Of a stretch of DNA of 64,000 nucleotides, positions 35,939 to 45,386 are shown in pieces. This DNA comes from Elstera cyanobacteriorum. Its GTDB lineage: Bacteria; Pseudomonadota; Alphaproteobacteria; Elsterales; Elsteraceae. The notes under the pieces were generated by a model. It was not told the origin of the DNA. It saw only the letters and a list, made by a program, of their open reading frames with translations, and made no database searches. The translations under genes and the position numbers were made by a program. The stretch spans positions 287 through 64,286 of the forward strand of contig NZ_NOXS01000026.1 in NCBI RefSeq assembly GCF_002251735.1, in the 5' to 3' direction. The first letter of the stretch is position 1. Every line of letters starts with the position of its first letter.

Positions 35939-36700
35939 ATGCGCACCCCTTTGATTGAAATGCGCCATATTCACAAGCACTTCGGTGGTGTCGTGGCGCT
36001 TGATGATGTGTCGGTCACGCTGCACCGGGGCGAGGTTGTTGGCCTGTTAGGCCATAATGGCGCCGGGAAATCGACGCTGATCAAAATCCTGTCCGGCGCC
36101 TATGAGGCGGATGGCGGCGAGATTTTGGTCGATGGTCAGCCGGTCACGATCAGCAGCCCGCGCGACGCCCGCGCCGCTGGGATCGAGACGATCTATCAAA
36201 CGCTCGCGCTGGCCGATAATCTTGATGCGGTGGCGAATGTCTTCCTGGGGCGGGAGATTGTGACCCCCTTTGGGCGGCTCGACGATGCGGCGATGGAACA
36301 TGCGACGCGCGAGGTTCTGTCGAAGCTGAAGGTCGTCGATCTCAAATCCGTCCGCGCGCCGGTGTCCAGCCTATCGGGCGGGCAGCGCCAATCGATTGCC
36401 ATTGCCCGCGCCATCCACTTCAAGGCGCAAATCTTGATTATGGACGAACCCTGCGCCGCCTTGGGGCCGCAGGAAACGGCGATGGTGGCGGCGGTGATCC
36501 AGGAATTGAAGCGCCAGGGCCTGGGGATTTTCCTCATCAGCCACGATCTGCACGATGTTTTCGAACTGGCCGACCGGCTGACGGTGATGAAGGGCGGCCG
36601 CGTCGTCGGCCATTGCCACACGAAGGACGTCAGCCACGATGATGTGCTGGGCATGATCATTGGCGGAAAAATGCCGGATAAGGCCACGGCAACCCTCTGA
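35939..36700 (+). CDS. xylG: D-xylose ABC importer ATPase, single-domain form
   Basis: This 253-residue ATPase has one ABC domain: Walker [10 protein letters not shown], signature LSGGQRQS, Walker [11 protein letters not shown] and switch ISHDLHDV. E. coli XylG and RbsA have two domains (~510 residues), so this half-length form should work as a homodimer. Short forms are common in alphaproteobacterial xylose operons. The Walker B flank has Cys in place of the common Thr (DEPC for DEPT). ATG 35939 has GGGAGA upstream. Confidence 0.9.
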   Translation: MRTPLIEMRHIHKHFGGVVALDDVSVTLHRGEVVGLLGHNGAGKSTLIKILSGAYEADGGEILVDGQPVTISSPRDARAAGIETIYQTLALADNLDAVANVFLGREIVTPFGRLDDAAMEHATREVLSKLKVVDLKSVRAPVSSLSGGQRQSIAIARAIHFKAQILIMDEPCAALGPQETAMVAAVIQELKRQGLGIFLISHDLHDVFELADRLTVMKGGRVVGHCHTKDVSHDDVLGMIIGGKMPDKATATL

Positions 36701-36742
36701 TACAATTAAAGAAGACGCCCGGAGTCGGGCGAAGGAGCGATT

Positions 36743-38050
36743 ATGGGGTACTTCAGCGATCTTCCCACCGTCCGCTACGAGGGGCCGGAGAGCCGCAACC
36801 CGTTGGCTTTCCGCTATTATCAGCCGGACCGGCTGGTGCTGGGCAAGCCGATGGTGGAGCATCTGCGCCCGGCGGTGTGCTATTGGCATAGCTTCTGTTG
36901 GCCGGGCAGCGATGTGTTCGGCCCCGGTACCTTCACCCGCCCGTGGCTGACCCTGGGCGATGGGTTGGACGCGGCAAAAGCCAAGGCGGATGATGCTTTT
37001 GACTTTTTCCAAAAGCTGACCATTCCCTATTTCGCGTTTCACGATGTCGATGCGGTCTCCCTCGGGAATAACCTCACCGAAGCGCGCAGTAACCTCGATG
37101 CGATTGCCGATTATTTTGCCCAGAAAATGCAGCAGACCGGCGTGAAGCTGCTGTGGGGCACGGCGAACCTCTTTTCGCATCCGCGCTATCAGGCGGGCGG
37201 CGCGACCAATCCCGATCCGGCGATCTTCGCCTATGCGGCGGGCCAGGTGCGCAATATGCTGGAAGTAACCCATCGCCTGGGCGGCAAGAACTATGTGCTG
37301 TGGGGCGGGCGCGAGGGCTATGACACGCTGCTGAATACAGATATGCGTCAGGAACTCGACCAATTGGGCCGGTTCTTAAATTTGGTGGTCGAGCATAAGC
37401 ATAAGATCGGCTTCAAGGGCACGATCCTGATCGAACCGAAACCCTGCGAGCCGACGAAGCATCAATACGACTTCGACGCCGCCACCGTGCACGCCTTATT
37501 GGCCAAATACGGTCTGCTGGGCGAAGTGAAGCTGAACCTGGAAGTCAATCACGCCACCCTGGCGGGCCATAGTTTCGAGCATGAGGTCGCCTACGCGCTC
37601 GGTTATGGGCTGCTCGGCAGCGTCGATCTTAATCGCGGCGACCCGCAGAACGGCTGGGATACCGACCAGTTCCAGAATGATATTCAAGAAACCACCCTGG
37701 TCCTGTATCGCCTGCTGCACGCGGGCGGGCTGGACACCGGCGGCTTTAATTTCGACGCGAAGGTGCGCCGCCAGTCGATCGATGCCGTCGATATGCTGCA
37801 CGGTCACGTCGGCGGGTTGGACCTGCTGGCCCGCGCCCTGTTGAATGCCGAAGCGCTGCTGGCCGATGGGCAGTTGCCCGGCTTCGTCGCCAACCGCTAT
37901 GCCGGATGGAAGAGCGGTCCGGGTGCGGATATTCTGGCGGGCAAACTCTCGTTGGTGGAGATTGCCGATCAGGCCGTCGCCGCCCCGGTGCCGCACCCGG
38001 TTTCCGGCCGTCAGGAAATGCTGGAAAACCTCGTCCAGCGCTTCATTTAG
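36743..38050 (+). CDS. xylA: D-xylose isomerase
   Basis: The 435-residue class II xylose isomerase converts D-xylose to D-xylulose. Active-site segments are [45 protein letters not shown] and [11 protein letters not shown], covering the catalytic His and the two metal sites. Length matches E. coli XylA (440). It follows xylG by 42 bp with GGAG spacing and precedes xylB by 11 bp. Confidence 0.97.
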   Translation: MGYFSDLPTVRYEGPESRNPLAFRYYQPDRLVLGKPMVEHLRPAVCYWHSFCWPGSDVFGPGTFTRPWLTLGDGLDAAKAKADDAFDFFQKLTIPYFAFHDVDAVSLGNNLTEARSNLDAIADYFAQKMQQTGVKLLWGTANLFSHPRYQAGGATNPDPAIFAYAAGQVRNMLEVTHRLGGKNYVLWGGREGYDTLLNTDMRQELDQLGRFLNLVVEHKHKIGFKGTILIEPKPCEPTKHQYDFDAATVHALLAKYGLLGEVKLNLEVNHATLAGHSFEHEVAYALGYGLLGSVDLNRGDPQNGWDTDQFQNDIQETTLVLYRLLHAGGLDTGGFNFDAKVRRQSIDAVDMLHGHVGGLDLLARALLNAEALLADGQLPGFVANRYAGWKSGPGADILAGKLSLVEIADQAVAAPVPHPVSGRQEMLENLVQRFI

Positions 38051-38061
38051 GAGCCTTGCCT

Positions 38062-39504
38062 GTGTATTTGGGGATCGATCTCGGCACCTCCGGCGTCAAA
38101 CTGCTGCTGGTGGACGATGCGGATACTATCCGCGCCGAAGCCAGCGCAGCGCTGACCGTGCAGCGCCCGCAACCCTTATGGTCGGAGCAAAACCCTGCCG
38201 ATTGGTGGGCGGCGCTGGAAACCGCCTTGGCGGCCCTGCGGCGCGATCATCCCCAAGCGCTGGCATCGGTGCGCGGCATCGGTCTTTCGGGCCAAATGCA
38301 CGGTGCGGTGCTGCTCGATAAAGACGACCGCGTGCTGCGCCCCGCGATTCTGTGGAACGATGGGCGCAGCGGCGCGGAATGTGCGGAACTGGAAGCCTTG
38401 GTGCCGCAGTCGCGCCAGATCACCGGCAATCTCGCCATGCCCGGCTTCACCGCGCCAAAGCTTCTGTGGGTGAAAAAGCACGAGCCGGAAATCTTCGCCC
38501 AGGTCGCGCGCGTGCTGCTACCGAAGGACTATCTGCGCCTGCGCTTGACGGGGGCGGCGATCTCCGACCTTTCCGATAGTGCCGGAACCCTGTGGCTTGA
38601 TGTGGCCGCCCGCGATTGGTCGGACGCGATGCTCGCGGCCACCGGCTTAACTCGGGCAGCGATGCCGACGCTGGTCGAAGGCTCGGCGGTCGGGGGGCTG
38701 CTGTTGCCCGATATCGCGGCTGCCTTTGGTCTTCCTGCCGGGATTCCGGTGGCGGGCGGGGCGGGGGATAATGCCGCCGGGGCGGTCGGGATCGGCTGCA
38801 TTGCGCCGGGGAATGGCTTCATCTCTCTCGGCACCTCCGGCGTGCTGTTCACGGCGACGGAAGGGTTTGCCCCCAATCCCGCCCAGGCGGTGCATAGTTT
38901 CTGCCACGCGGTGCCGGGGCGCTGGCATCAGATGGCGGTGATGCTGAGTGCGGCGGCGTCCCTGACGTGGGTGGCGCGCGTGACCGGCGCGGCGAGTGAG
39001 GCGGCGCTGATCGCAGAGATTGCGGCGGAAACCCACGGGCCGGGGCGGGAGCTGTTCCTGCCCTATCTTTCGGGGGAGCGCACCCCGCATAATAACCCGC
39101 ACGCGACCGGGCTGTTTGCCAATCTCACCCATGAAACCCGCCGCAGCGACCTGGGGCGCGCCGTGTTGGAAGGCGTAGGCTTCGCCTTTGCCGATGGATT
39201 GGCGGCGCTGCGAGCGGCGGGAACGGCGGTTGACAGCCTCTCTGTTATCGGCGGCGGCGCGCGGTCGCGACTGTGGGGGGAAATCCTCGCCTCGATCCTC
39301 GATCTGCCGCTGACCTACCCTAAGGGCGCCGACTTTGGCCCGGCCTTCGGCGCGGCGCGGCTAGCGCGGCTGGCGGCAACCGGGGAAGACCCGGCGGCGG
39401 TGTGTCGTCCCCCGGCGGTCGATCATGTCATCGACCCGAACCCGCTATGGCGGGACGCCTATAGCATCCAGTATCAGGCCTATCGCGCCGCCTATCGCGG
39501 CTAG
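38062..39504 (+). CDS. xylB: D-xylulokinase
   Basis: The 480-residue FGGY kinase phosphorylates D-xylulose to xylulose 5-phosphate. The N-terminal phosphate loop is YLGIDLGTSGVKLL, LSGQMHGAVLL is a substrate-side motif, the catalytic Asp is in GGAGDNAAGAVG, and GGGARSRLWGEILA lies in the C-terminal ATP domain. The start is GTG 38062, since the conserved N terminus begins there with AGGAG upstream; the open frame further upstream overlaps xylA. It is last in the operon. Confidence 0.95.
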   Translation: MYLGIDLGTSGVKLLLVDDADTIRAEASAALTVQRPQPLWSEQNPADWWAALETALAALRRDHPQALASVRGIGLSGQMHGAVLLDKDDRVLRPAILWNDGRSGAECAELEALVPQSRQITGNLAMPGFTAPKLLWVKKHEPEIFAQVARVLLPKDYLRLRLTGAAISDLSDSAGTLWLDVAARDWSDAMLAATGLTRAAMPTLVEGSAVGGLLLPDIAAAFGLPAGIPVAGGAGDNAAGAVGIGCIAPGNGFISLGTSGVLFTATEGFAPNPAQAVHSFCHAVPGRWHQMAVMLSAAASLTWVARVTGAASEAALIAEIAAETHGPGRELFLPYLSGERTPHNNPHATGLFANLTHETRRSDLGRAVLEGVGFAFADGLAALRAAGTAVDSLSVIGGGARSRLWGEILASILDLPLTYPKGADFGPAFGAARLARLAATGEDPAAVCRPPAVDHVIDPNPLWRDAYSIQYQAYRAAYRG

Positions 39505-39505
39505 C

Positions 39506-39626
39506 CCTCACCCGGCACCTTCGGTGCCACCCTCTCCCAAAAGGAGAGGGGTTTTGCGAGAGCCTCTCTATAACTATCGCCGCGCGCCAAGAACCCTCTC
39601 CCTTTGAGAGAGGGCAGGGTGATGGG
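39506..39626. repeat. Composite REP/BIME-like palindromic element, including xyl terminator
   Basis: Three stems occur in a row: GGCACC-TTC-GGTGCC (39514-39528), CCCTCTCC (39530-39537) with GGAGAGGG (39543-39550) followed by GTTTTG, and CCCTCTC (39594-39600) with GAGAGGG (39608-39614). The outer ends CCCTCACCC and GGGTGATGGG are nearly inverted. The middle stem can terminate the xyl operon. CCCTCTCCC stems recur at 49601-49621. Confidence 0.65.
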
Positions 39627-39670
39627 TTTTCGGTTATAAGCAGGCATTGCCGTTACACGAGGGGGTTCCG

Positions 39671-40612
39671 ATGTCCGTTCCGTTTACTCTGGCCCTGCAT
39701 GGTGGCGCCGGAACCATCCCCAGCGCGATGATGACCCCGGCGAAGGAAGCCGCCTACCACGCCGGTCTTGCCCGTGCGTTGCGCGCGGGCTATGCCGTGC
39801 TGGAAAACGGCGGGGCGGCGCTGGATGCCGTAACGGCGGCGGTCTGCGCGCTCGAAGACGATCCCCTGTTCAACGCCGGGCGCGGCGCGGTCTATACGCG
39901 CGACGGCACCCAGGAAATGGACGCGGCGATTATGGACGGGCGCGACCGCAGCGCCGGGGCGGTGGCCGGTCTCTTCGGCCCGAAAAACCCGATCCTCGCG
40001 GCCCGGGCGGTGATGGACCGCACGCCCCATGTGCTGATGATCGGCGCGGGGGCCTTGAAAATTGCGCGGGATGCGGGCCTCGATTTCGGCGACCGCGATT
40101 ATTTCTTCACCCAGGAGCGCTGGGATGCCCTGCAAAGCACGTTGGCGCTGCAAGGCCGCGACGATGGCGATGCCAGCCGCAAGCATGGCACGGTCGGTGC
40201 GGTGGCGCGCGATGCCCAGGGCAATCTCGCTGCGGCGACGTCGACCGGCGGCATGACCGCGAAACTCGCGGGCCGGGTCGGCGACAGCCCCGTGATCGGC
40301 GCGGGCACCTTCGCCGACAATGAAACCTGCGCCGTTTCGGCAACCGGCCACGGCGAACTCTTCATCCGCTGGGCCGCCGCCCATGAAATCGCGTCCCGCA
40401 TGCGTCACCGTAGCGAGAGCCTGTTGGTCGCGGCGGAGCATGTCACCCTGCACGATCTGCCGCCGGACTCGGGCGGGCTGATCGCCGTTGGCACCGATGG
40501 TTCCGTCGCGCTGCCCTTTAACTCCGAAGGCATGTATCGCGGCATGATCGGCGCGGGCGGCGTCGCTTGGACCGGGATTTACCGGGAAGAGCTGGTCGCC
40601 GTCGAAGGCTAA
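39671..40612 (+). CDS. Isoaspartyl peptidase/L-asparaginase (Ntn-hydrolase type)
   Basis: The 313-residue protein is a plant-type asparaginase precursor that cleaves itself to expose a nucleophilic Thr. That residue is about T174 in KHGTVGAVA. LHGGAGTIP at the N terminus and ATSTGGMTAKLAGRVGDSP after the cleavage site are diagnostic. It hydrolyses beta-aspartyl dipeptides and asparagine. ATG 39671 follows GAGGGGG. It is separated from the xyl operon by the palindromic element and its stop shares CTAA with the convergent lysR-type gene. Confidence 0.93.
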   Translation: MSVPFTLALHGGAGTIPSAMMTPAKEAAYHAGLARALRAGYAVLENGGAALDAVTAAVCALEDDPLFNAGRGAVYTRDGTQEMDAAIMDGRDRSAGAVAGLFGPKNPILAARAVMDRTPHVLMIGAGALKIARDAGLDFGDRDYFFTQERWDALQSTLALQGRDDGDASRKHGTVGAVARDAQGNLAAATSTGGMTAKLAGRVGDSPVIGAGTFADNETCAVSATGHGELFIRWAAAHEIASRMRHRSESLLVAAEHVTLHDLPPDSGGLIAVGTDGSVALPFNSEGMYRGMIGAGGVAWTGIYREELVAVEG

Positions 40613-41505
40613 TCCGGCAGAAACTCCCCCTGGCGCCGCGCCACCGTCTCCGCAATGAAGTCGGCGGTGGCGGCGACGCGGGCGAGGGCGCGCAGGTCTT
40701 CGTGAACGATCAGCCAAAAGCTGCGGGTGACGGTAATGTCTTTGCCGAGCACCGGCACAAGGCCGGGGTCGCGGTCGGCAATGAAGCGCGGCAGAATGCA
40801 CAGGCCCGCGCCCGCTTGGGTCGCCTTTAACTGGGCGATCAAATTGCTGCTTTTCAGCCGGGGGGTGATATCGCCGAGCGCGGCGATATAATCGAGTTCC
40901 GGCGTGAAAATCAGATCATCGATATAGCCGATGAAACGGTGGCCGGGCAGATCGGCGCGCGTGCGGATCGGCGCTTGCGCGGCGAGATAGTCGGCGGCGG
41001 CGTAGAGGCGCAGGTGATAATCGGTCAGCTTGCGCACGACCAGCCGCCCTTCGGTGGGGCGGGATAAGCTGACGGCGATATCGGCTTCGCGCTTGGAGAG
41101 GCTAAAGACGCGCGGCGTCGCCACCAGTTGCACTTCAAGATCGGGGTGGCGGTCGCAGAGCCGGCCGATATGGGCGGCGAGGAACAGGCTGCCGAAGCCA
41201 TCGGGCGCGCCGATGCGGACTGTACCGCTCATGGCGCGGTCGGCATCGCCGACGAGGCCTTGCGCGGCAATCGCGGCGCGTTCCATTTCCTCCGCCACGC
41301 TGCGCAGCCGTTCGCCCTCCGCCGTTAGGGTGAACCCATCCGGGCGGCGGTCGAACAGAGTGACATTCAAGGCTTCTTCCAGCGCGGCGATGCGGCGGCT
41401 CACGGTGGTATGGTCGGCGCGCAAGCGTTTGGCCGAAACCACCAGCTTGCCGGTGCGGGCCACATCCAAAAAATAGCGCAGGTCGTTCCAGTTAAAGCCG
41501 CTCAT
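40609..41505 (-). CDS. LysR-family transcriptional regulator
   Basis: The 298-residue LysR protein has a winged HTH over residues 1-65 (NDLRYFLDVARTGKL; DHTTVSRRIAALE) and a periplasmic-binding-like effector domain. It is transcribed divergently from mmsAB with a 108-bp gap, so it probably regulates valine catabolism genes. ATG 41505 has AAGGGGATGGA upstream; an earlier in-frame start at 41532 is less likely. It resembles the many TrpI/GcvA-like LysR proteins in the HTH but the effector is unknown. Confidence 0.88.
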   Translation of the reverse strand: MSGFNWNDLRYFLDVARTGKLVVSAKRLRADHTTVSRRIAALEEALNVTLFDRRPDGFTLTAEGERLRSVAEEMERAAIAAQGLVGDADRAMSGTVRIGAPDGFGSLFLAAHIGRLCDRHPDLEVQLVATPRVFSLSKREADIAVSLSRPTEGRLVVRKLTDYHLRLYAAADYLAAQAPIRTRADLPGHRFIGYIDDLIFTPELDYIAALGDITPRLKSSNLIAQLKATQAGAGLCILPRFIADRDPGLVPVLGKDITVTRSFWLIVHEDLRALARVAATADFIAETVARRQGEFLPD

Positions 41506-41613
41506 TCCATCCCCTTGCGCGAAAACCCGCACAAAGGATGCGCGGAATTGCCCGTCGCTTCCAGAGGGGGATTACGCTCCCATAGGCGCAATAAAAATTT
41601 GGGGGAAGCCATC

Positions 41614-43113
41614 ATGGCGACAGAATTATACCATCTCATCGGCGGGAAAAAGGTTACGGGCACGTCAGGCCGCTTCGCCGACGCCTTCGAGCCGATGACC
41701 GGCACCCTGCGCAGCAAGGTTCCGCTGGCGAGTGTGGAAGAAGTAGCGACCGCCGTCGAGAACGCCAAGGCCGCACAGCGCGCCTGGGCCGTGCAGAACC
41801 CGCAGAAGCGCGCCCGCGTGATGATGCGCTTCCTTGATCTCGTGCAGCAAGAGTACGACGAACTGGCCCTGCTGCTGGCGCTGGAGCACGGCAAAACCAT
41901 CGTTGATGCCAAGGGCGATATTCAGCGCGGGCTGGAGGTCATCGAATTCTGCTGTGGTATTCCGCATTTGCAGAAGGGCGAGTTTACCGACAGCGCCGGG
42001 CCGGGGATCGATATTTATTCGATGCGCCAGCCGCTCGGCGTCGTTGCGGGCATTACGCCGTTCAACTTTCCAGCGATGATCCCGATGTGGAAATTCGGCC
42101 CGGCGATTGCCTGCGGCAATGCCTTTATTCTAAAACCGTCCGAACGCGCCCCCTCCGTGCCCGTGCGCCTCGCAGAACTGATGCTGGAAGCAGGGCTGCC
42201 GGAGGGTATTCTCAACGTCGTCCACGGCGATAAGGTGGCGGTCGATGCCATTCTCGATCACCGCGACATCAAAGCGGTCGGCTTCGTCGGCTCCACCCCG
42301 ATTGCCGAATATGTCTATACGCGCGGCACGGCGGCGGGCAAGCGAGTGCAATGCTTCGGCGGCGCCAAGAACCATGCGCTGATCATGCCCGATGCCGATC
42401 TCGATCAGGCGACCGATGCGCTGATCGGCGCCGGGTTCGGCGCGGCGGGCGAACGCTGCATGGCGATTTCCGTGGTTGTTCCCGTTGGCAAGACCACGGC
42501 GGAAGCGCTGATGGACCGCCTGGTGCCGCGCGTCGAAGCGCTGAAAATCGGCCCGTCGACCGATCTGGGGGCGGATTTTGGCCCGTTGGTCACGGCGGAG
42601 CATCTCGCCAAGGTGAAATCCTACGTCGATCTCGGGGTTTCCGAAGGCGCCAATCTGCGCGTCGATGGCCGGGGTTTCAAAATGCAAGGCTACGAGAACG
42701 GCTATTACATGGGCGGCTGCCTGTTCGACCATGTGACGCCGCAGATGCGGATTTATAAGGAAGAAATCTTCGGTCCGGTCCTGTCGGTTGTCCGCGCTGA
42801 TACGTATGAGGAAGCGCTCGCCCTGCCGAACGATCACGAATACGGTAACGGCGTTGCCATTTTCACCCGCGACGGCGGGGCGGCGCGCGATTTCGCCGCC
42901 CGCGTCGATGTCGGCATGATCGGGGTCAATGTGCCGATCCCCGTGCCGCTGGCCTATTATACGTTTGGCGGCTGGAAGCGGTCGGGCTTCGGCGACCTTA
43001 ACCAGCATGGGCCGGACGCGGTGCGCTTCTATACCAAAACCAAAACGGTTACCTCCCGCTGGCCGACGGGTATTAAGGACGGCGCCAGCTTCGTCATTCC
43101 GACGATGAGCTAA
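41614..43113 (+). CDS. mmsA: CoA-acylating methylmalonate-semialdehyde dehydrogenase
   Basis: The 499-residue ALDH-superfamily enzyme converts methylmalonate semialdehyde to propionyl-CoA in valine and inositol breakdown. The nucleophile is C282 in AAGERCMAIS, and GVVAGITPFNFPAMIPMWKF (in part) and FCCGIPH are MmsA-type. The catalytic Glu of ordinary ALDHs is replaced by a CFGGAKNH segment, diagnostic for the CoA-acylating group. ATG 41614 has GGGGGAAG upstream. It is followed 16 bp later by mmsB. Confidence 0.95.
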   Translation: MATELYHLIGGKKVTGTSGRFADAFEPMTGTLRSKVPLASVEEVATAVENAKAAQRAWAVQNPQKRARVMMRFLDLVQQEYDELALLLALEHGKTIVDAKGDIQRGLEVIEFCCGIPHLQKGEFTDSAGPGIDIYSMRQPLGVVAGITPFNFPAMIPMWKFGPAIACGNAFILKPSERAPSVPVRLAELMLEAGLPEGILNVVHGDKVAVDAILDHRDIKAVGFVGSTPIAEYVYTRGTAAGKRVQCFGGAKNHALIMPDADLDQATDALIGAGFGAAGERCMAISVVVPVGKTTAEALMDRLVPRVEALKIGPSTDLGADFGPLVTAEHLAKVKSYVDLGVSEGANLRVDGRGFKMQGYENGYYMGGCLFDHVTPQMRIYKEEIFGPVLSVVRADTYEEALALPNDHEYGNGVAIFTRDGGAARDFAARVDVGMIGVNVPIPVPLAYYTFGGWKRSGFGDLNQHGPDAVRFYTKTKTVTSRWPTGIKDGASFVIPTMS

Positions 43114-43129
43114 GGGGAGGCATAAAACC

Positions 43130-44017
43130 ATGACACAGATCGCATTCATCGGTCTTGGCAATATGGGCGGGCCGATGGCGGCCAATCTGGTGAAGGCCGG
43201 GCATAGCGTGACCGGCTTCGATCTGGTTCCGGCAGTATTGGAGGACGCAAAGGCGGCGGGGGTGGCGATTGCCGCCACGCCGGGCGACGCGGTGGGGGGC
43301 GCCGATATTGTCATCACCATGCTACCGAGCGGGAAGCATGTGCTGAGCGTCTACGAGGCTATCCTTCCGGCGGTGGTCCCGGGAACGCTGCTGATCGACA
43401 GTTCGACGATTGACGTGGACTCGGCCCGCAAAGCCCATGCGCTTGCGGCGGATAAAGGCGCGGTCGCTCTCGATGCCCCCGTCTCGGGCGGGGTTGGCGG
43501 GGCGGCGGCGGGAACGCTGACGTTCATGGTCGGCGGCAGCGCGGCGGCCTTCGCCCGGGCCGAACCGATCCTGGCGGCGATGGGTAAGAAAATCGTCCAT
43601 TGTGGCGACGCGGGCGCCGGGCAGGCCGCCAAGATCTGCAATAATATGATCCTGGGCATTTCCATGATCGCCGTCAGCGAAGCCTTTGTCCTGGCAGAAA
43701 AACTCGGCCTGTCCCATCAGGCTCTGTTCGACGTCGCCTCCACCTCCTCCGGCCAATGCTGGTCCTTGACCACCTATTGCCCGGTGCCCGGCCCGGTGCC
43801 GACCAGCCCGGCCAACCGCGACTATCAGCCCGGCTTTGCCGCCGCGCTGATGCTGAAAGACCTCGCCCTCTCGCAAGACGCCGCCGCTAGCGCCGGTGCC
43901 GCCACCCCCTTGGGGGCCGCAGCAACCAAGCTCTACGAGGCGATGGTGGCCGCCGAGCAGGGCGGCGTCGACTTCTCCGGCATCATCAATCGCTTGCGTG
44001 CCGGAGCGACAGCCTAA
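43130..44017 (+). CDS. mmsB: 3-hydroxyisobutyrate dehydrogenase
   Basis: The 295-residue beta-hydroxyacid dehydrogenase oxidises 3-hydroxyisobutyrate to methylmalonate semialdehyde, the substrate of the mmsA product. The NAD-binding motif is FIGLGNMGGPMAANL, the substrate loop DAPVSGGVGGAAAGTL, and the catalytic Lys is in GAGQAAKICNNM (about residue 169). It sits directly after mmsA and ahead of a strong terminator. Confidence 0.95.
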   Translation: MTQIAFIGLGNMGGPMAANLVKAGHSVTGFDLVPAVLEDAKAAGVAIAATPGDAVGGADIVITMLPSGKHVLSVYEAILPAVVPGTLLIDSSTIDVDSARKAHALAADKGAVALDAPVSGGVGGAAAGTLTFMVGGSAAAFARAEPILAAMGKKIVHCGDAGAGQAAKICNNMILGISMIAVSEAFVLAEKLGLSHQALFDVASTSSGQCWSLTTYCPVPGPVPTSPANRDYQPGFAAALMLKDLALSQDAAASAGAATPLGAAATKLYEAMVAAEQGGVDFSGIINRLRAGATA

Positions 44018-44052
44018 GGCTCTAGGCTGTTTCTTTCTGTTCCCAAGAACTT

Positions 44053-44084
44053 GAAGCGCAGGCAGCCCCTGCGCTTCTTTTTTT
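44053..44084 (+). terminator. Intrinsic terminator of mmsAB
   Basis: GAAGCGCAGG (44053-44062) pairs with CCTGCGCTTC (44068-44077) around CAGCC, followed by seven T residues (44078-44084). The T-run reaches the stop codon of the convergent rhaI gene. Confidence 0.92.
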
Positions 44085-45375
44085 ACACGATCCCCGCCGA
44101 CGCCCCGCCGCGCGGTGGGCGTTCTTTGGCTTTTTCCGCCCGGTAGCCGCTGGCGCGGTAGACGGCGATGGGGTCGATGGCCCCGCCCGCGCGGCGGCGG
44201 ACCTCGGCCAGCAGCGGCGAAACATCGGTATTGAACGCCTGCTTCAGCAGCGTATGTGCGCCCAAAGCATCGCAGGCGGTTTGCGCGTCGGTCAGCGCGG
44301 CGCGGTCGATCAAGAGGGCCTGGGCGTAGCGGCGCTGCACTTCCATCGCGCTGCTCATCAGGCTTTCGATGGGGTCGGTCACATTGTGCGACTGGTCGAG
44401 CATATAGGCGGGCGCAAAACCGGGCGCGCCACGCTGGGCGGCATCGACCAGTTCGTTGAAGATCAGGAATAGTTGGAAGGGGTTGATCGAGCCGCTGTCG
44501 AGATCATCGTCGCCGTATTTGCTGTCGTTGAAATGGAAACCCGCAAGCTTGCCGAAGCGCACAAGGCGGGCGACGATCATTTCGATATTGGTATTCGGCG
44601 CATGATGGCCGAGATCGACGAGGCATTTCGCCTGCGGCCCCAGTTCGGTTGCGGCCAGATAGCTGCTACCCCAATCGGCGATCACGGTGGCGTAGAAGGC
44701 GGGTTCGAAGAGCTTATGTTCAATGAACACCGACCAATCGGCGGGTAGGGCGGCGTAAATTTGCGCCATACTGTCGAGGTAGCGGTCGAAAGCGGCGGTG
44801 AAATTCTGCTGGCCGGGGAAATTGGCGCCATCGCCCACCCAGACGGTGAGCGCGGGGGCACCGAGCGTCTGGCCTAAGCGGATACAGTCGATGTTATGGG
44901 CGACGGCAAGGTCGCGCACGGCCTTGTCGGGGTGGCTGAGCGAGCCGAATTTATAGGAAACCGGTTGGCCGGGCTGGTCCTGGAAGGTGTTGGAGTTTAC
45001 GGCATCGAACCCCAGGCCCAAGTCTGCCGCCTGGGCTTTCAGCGCGGCAGCATCGCTGGGTTTGTCCCAGGGGAAATGCAGCGAAACAGTCGGGGTGGCG
45101 CGGGTGAGTTGCTGGATGGTGGCGCAATCTTCCAGCTTATCGTCCAGCCCGCGTGGCTCCCCCAGCCCGGCAAAGCGGGCGAAGCGGGTGCCGCCGGTGC
45201 CAACCCCCCAGCTTGGCAGGGCGACGCCAAAGGCCGCCACCTGATCGGCGATGGTATCGAGGTCGATGCCGCGCCGGGCGACCTGGCGCTTCAGTGCGGC
45301 GTAATCGTCCTCCAAAAACGCGGCGCGGCGGGCGTTGTCACTGCCGATGGCGTCGGCGGAAATCCGAAAGCTCAT
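44083..45375 (-). CDS. rhaI: L-rhamnose isomerase, rhizobial type
   Basis: The 430-residue TIM-barrel isomerase converts L-rhamnose to L-rhamnulose. It belongs to the RhaI group of rhizobia and pseudomonads rather than E. coli RhaA. Probable metal and substrate segments are FIEHKLFEPAFY, LVDLGHHAPNTNIEM and FNDSKYGDDDLDSG. It follows rhaD by 11 bp and reads away from the rhaR side. The C terminus is basic and Pro-rich. Confidence 0.94.
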   Translation of the reverse strand: MSFRISADAIGSDNARRAAFLEDDYAALKRQVARRGIDLDTIADQVAAFGVALPSWGVGTGGTRFARFAGLGEPRGLDDKLEDCATIQQLTRATPTVSLHFPWDKPSDAAALKAQAADLGLGFDAVNSNTFQDQPGQPVSYKFGSLSHPDKAVRDLAVAHNIDCIRLGQTLGAPALTVWVGDGANFPGQQNFTAAFDRYLDSMAQIYAALPADWSVFIEHKLFEPAFYATVIADWGSSYLAATELGPQAKCLVDLGHHAPNTNIEMIVARLVRFGKLAGFHFNDSKYGDDDLDSGSINPFQLFLIFNELVDAAQRGAPGFAPAYMLDQSHNVTDPIESLMSSAMEVQRRYAQALLIDRAALTDAQTACDALGAHTLLKQAFNTDVSPLLAEVRRRAGGAIDPIAVYRASGYRAEKAKERPPRGGASAGIV

Positions 45376-45386
45376 CTTGCCTCTCC

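Noticed and set aside
34372-35946. 524-codon open frame on the minus strand
   Set aside because: It covers xylF and xylH in antisense and is rich in His, Gln and Arg with no domain.
39506-39626. CRISPR repeat array
   Set aside because: Stems differ in length and there are no regular spacers. The structure is palindromic REP-like DNA.
41410-41613. N-terminal extension of mmsA
   Set aside because: The extra 68 codons overlap the divergent LysR gene and promoter. ATG 41614 has a strong ribosome binding site and the family's normal N terminus.
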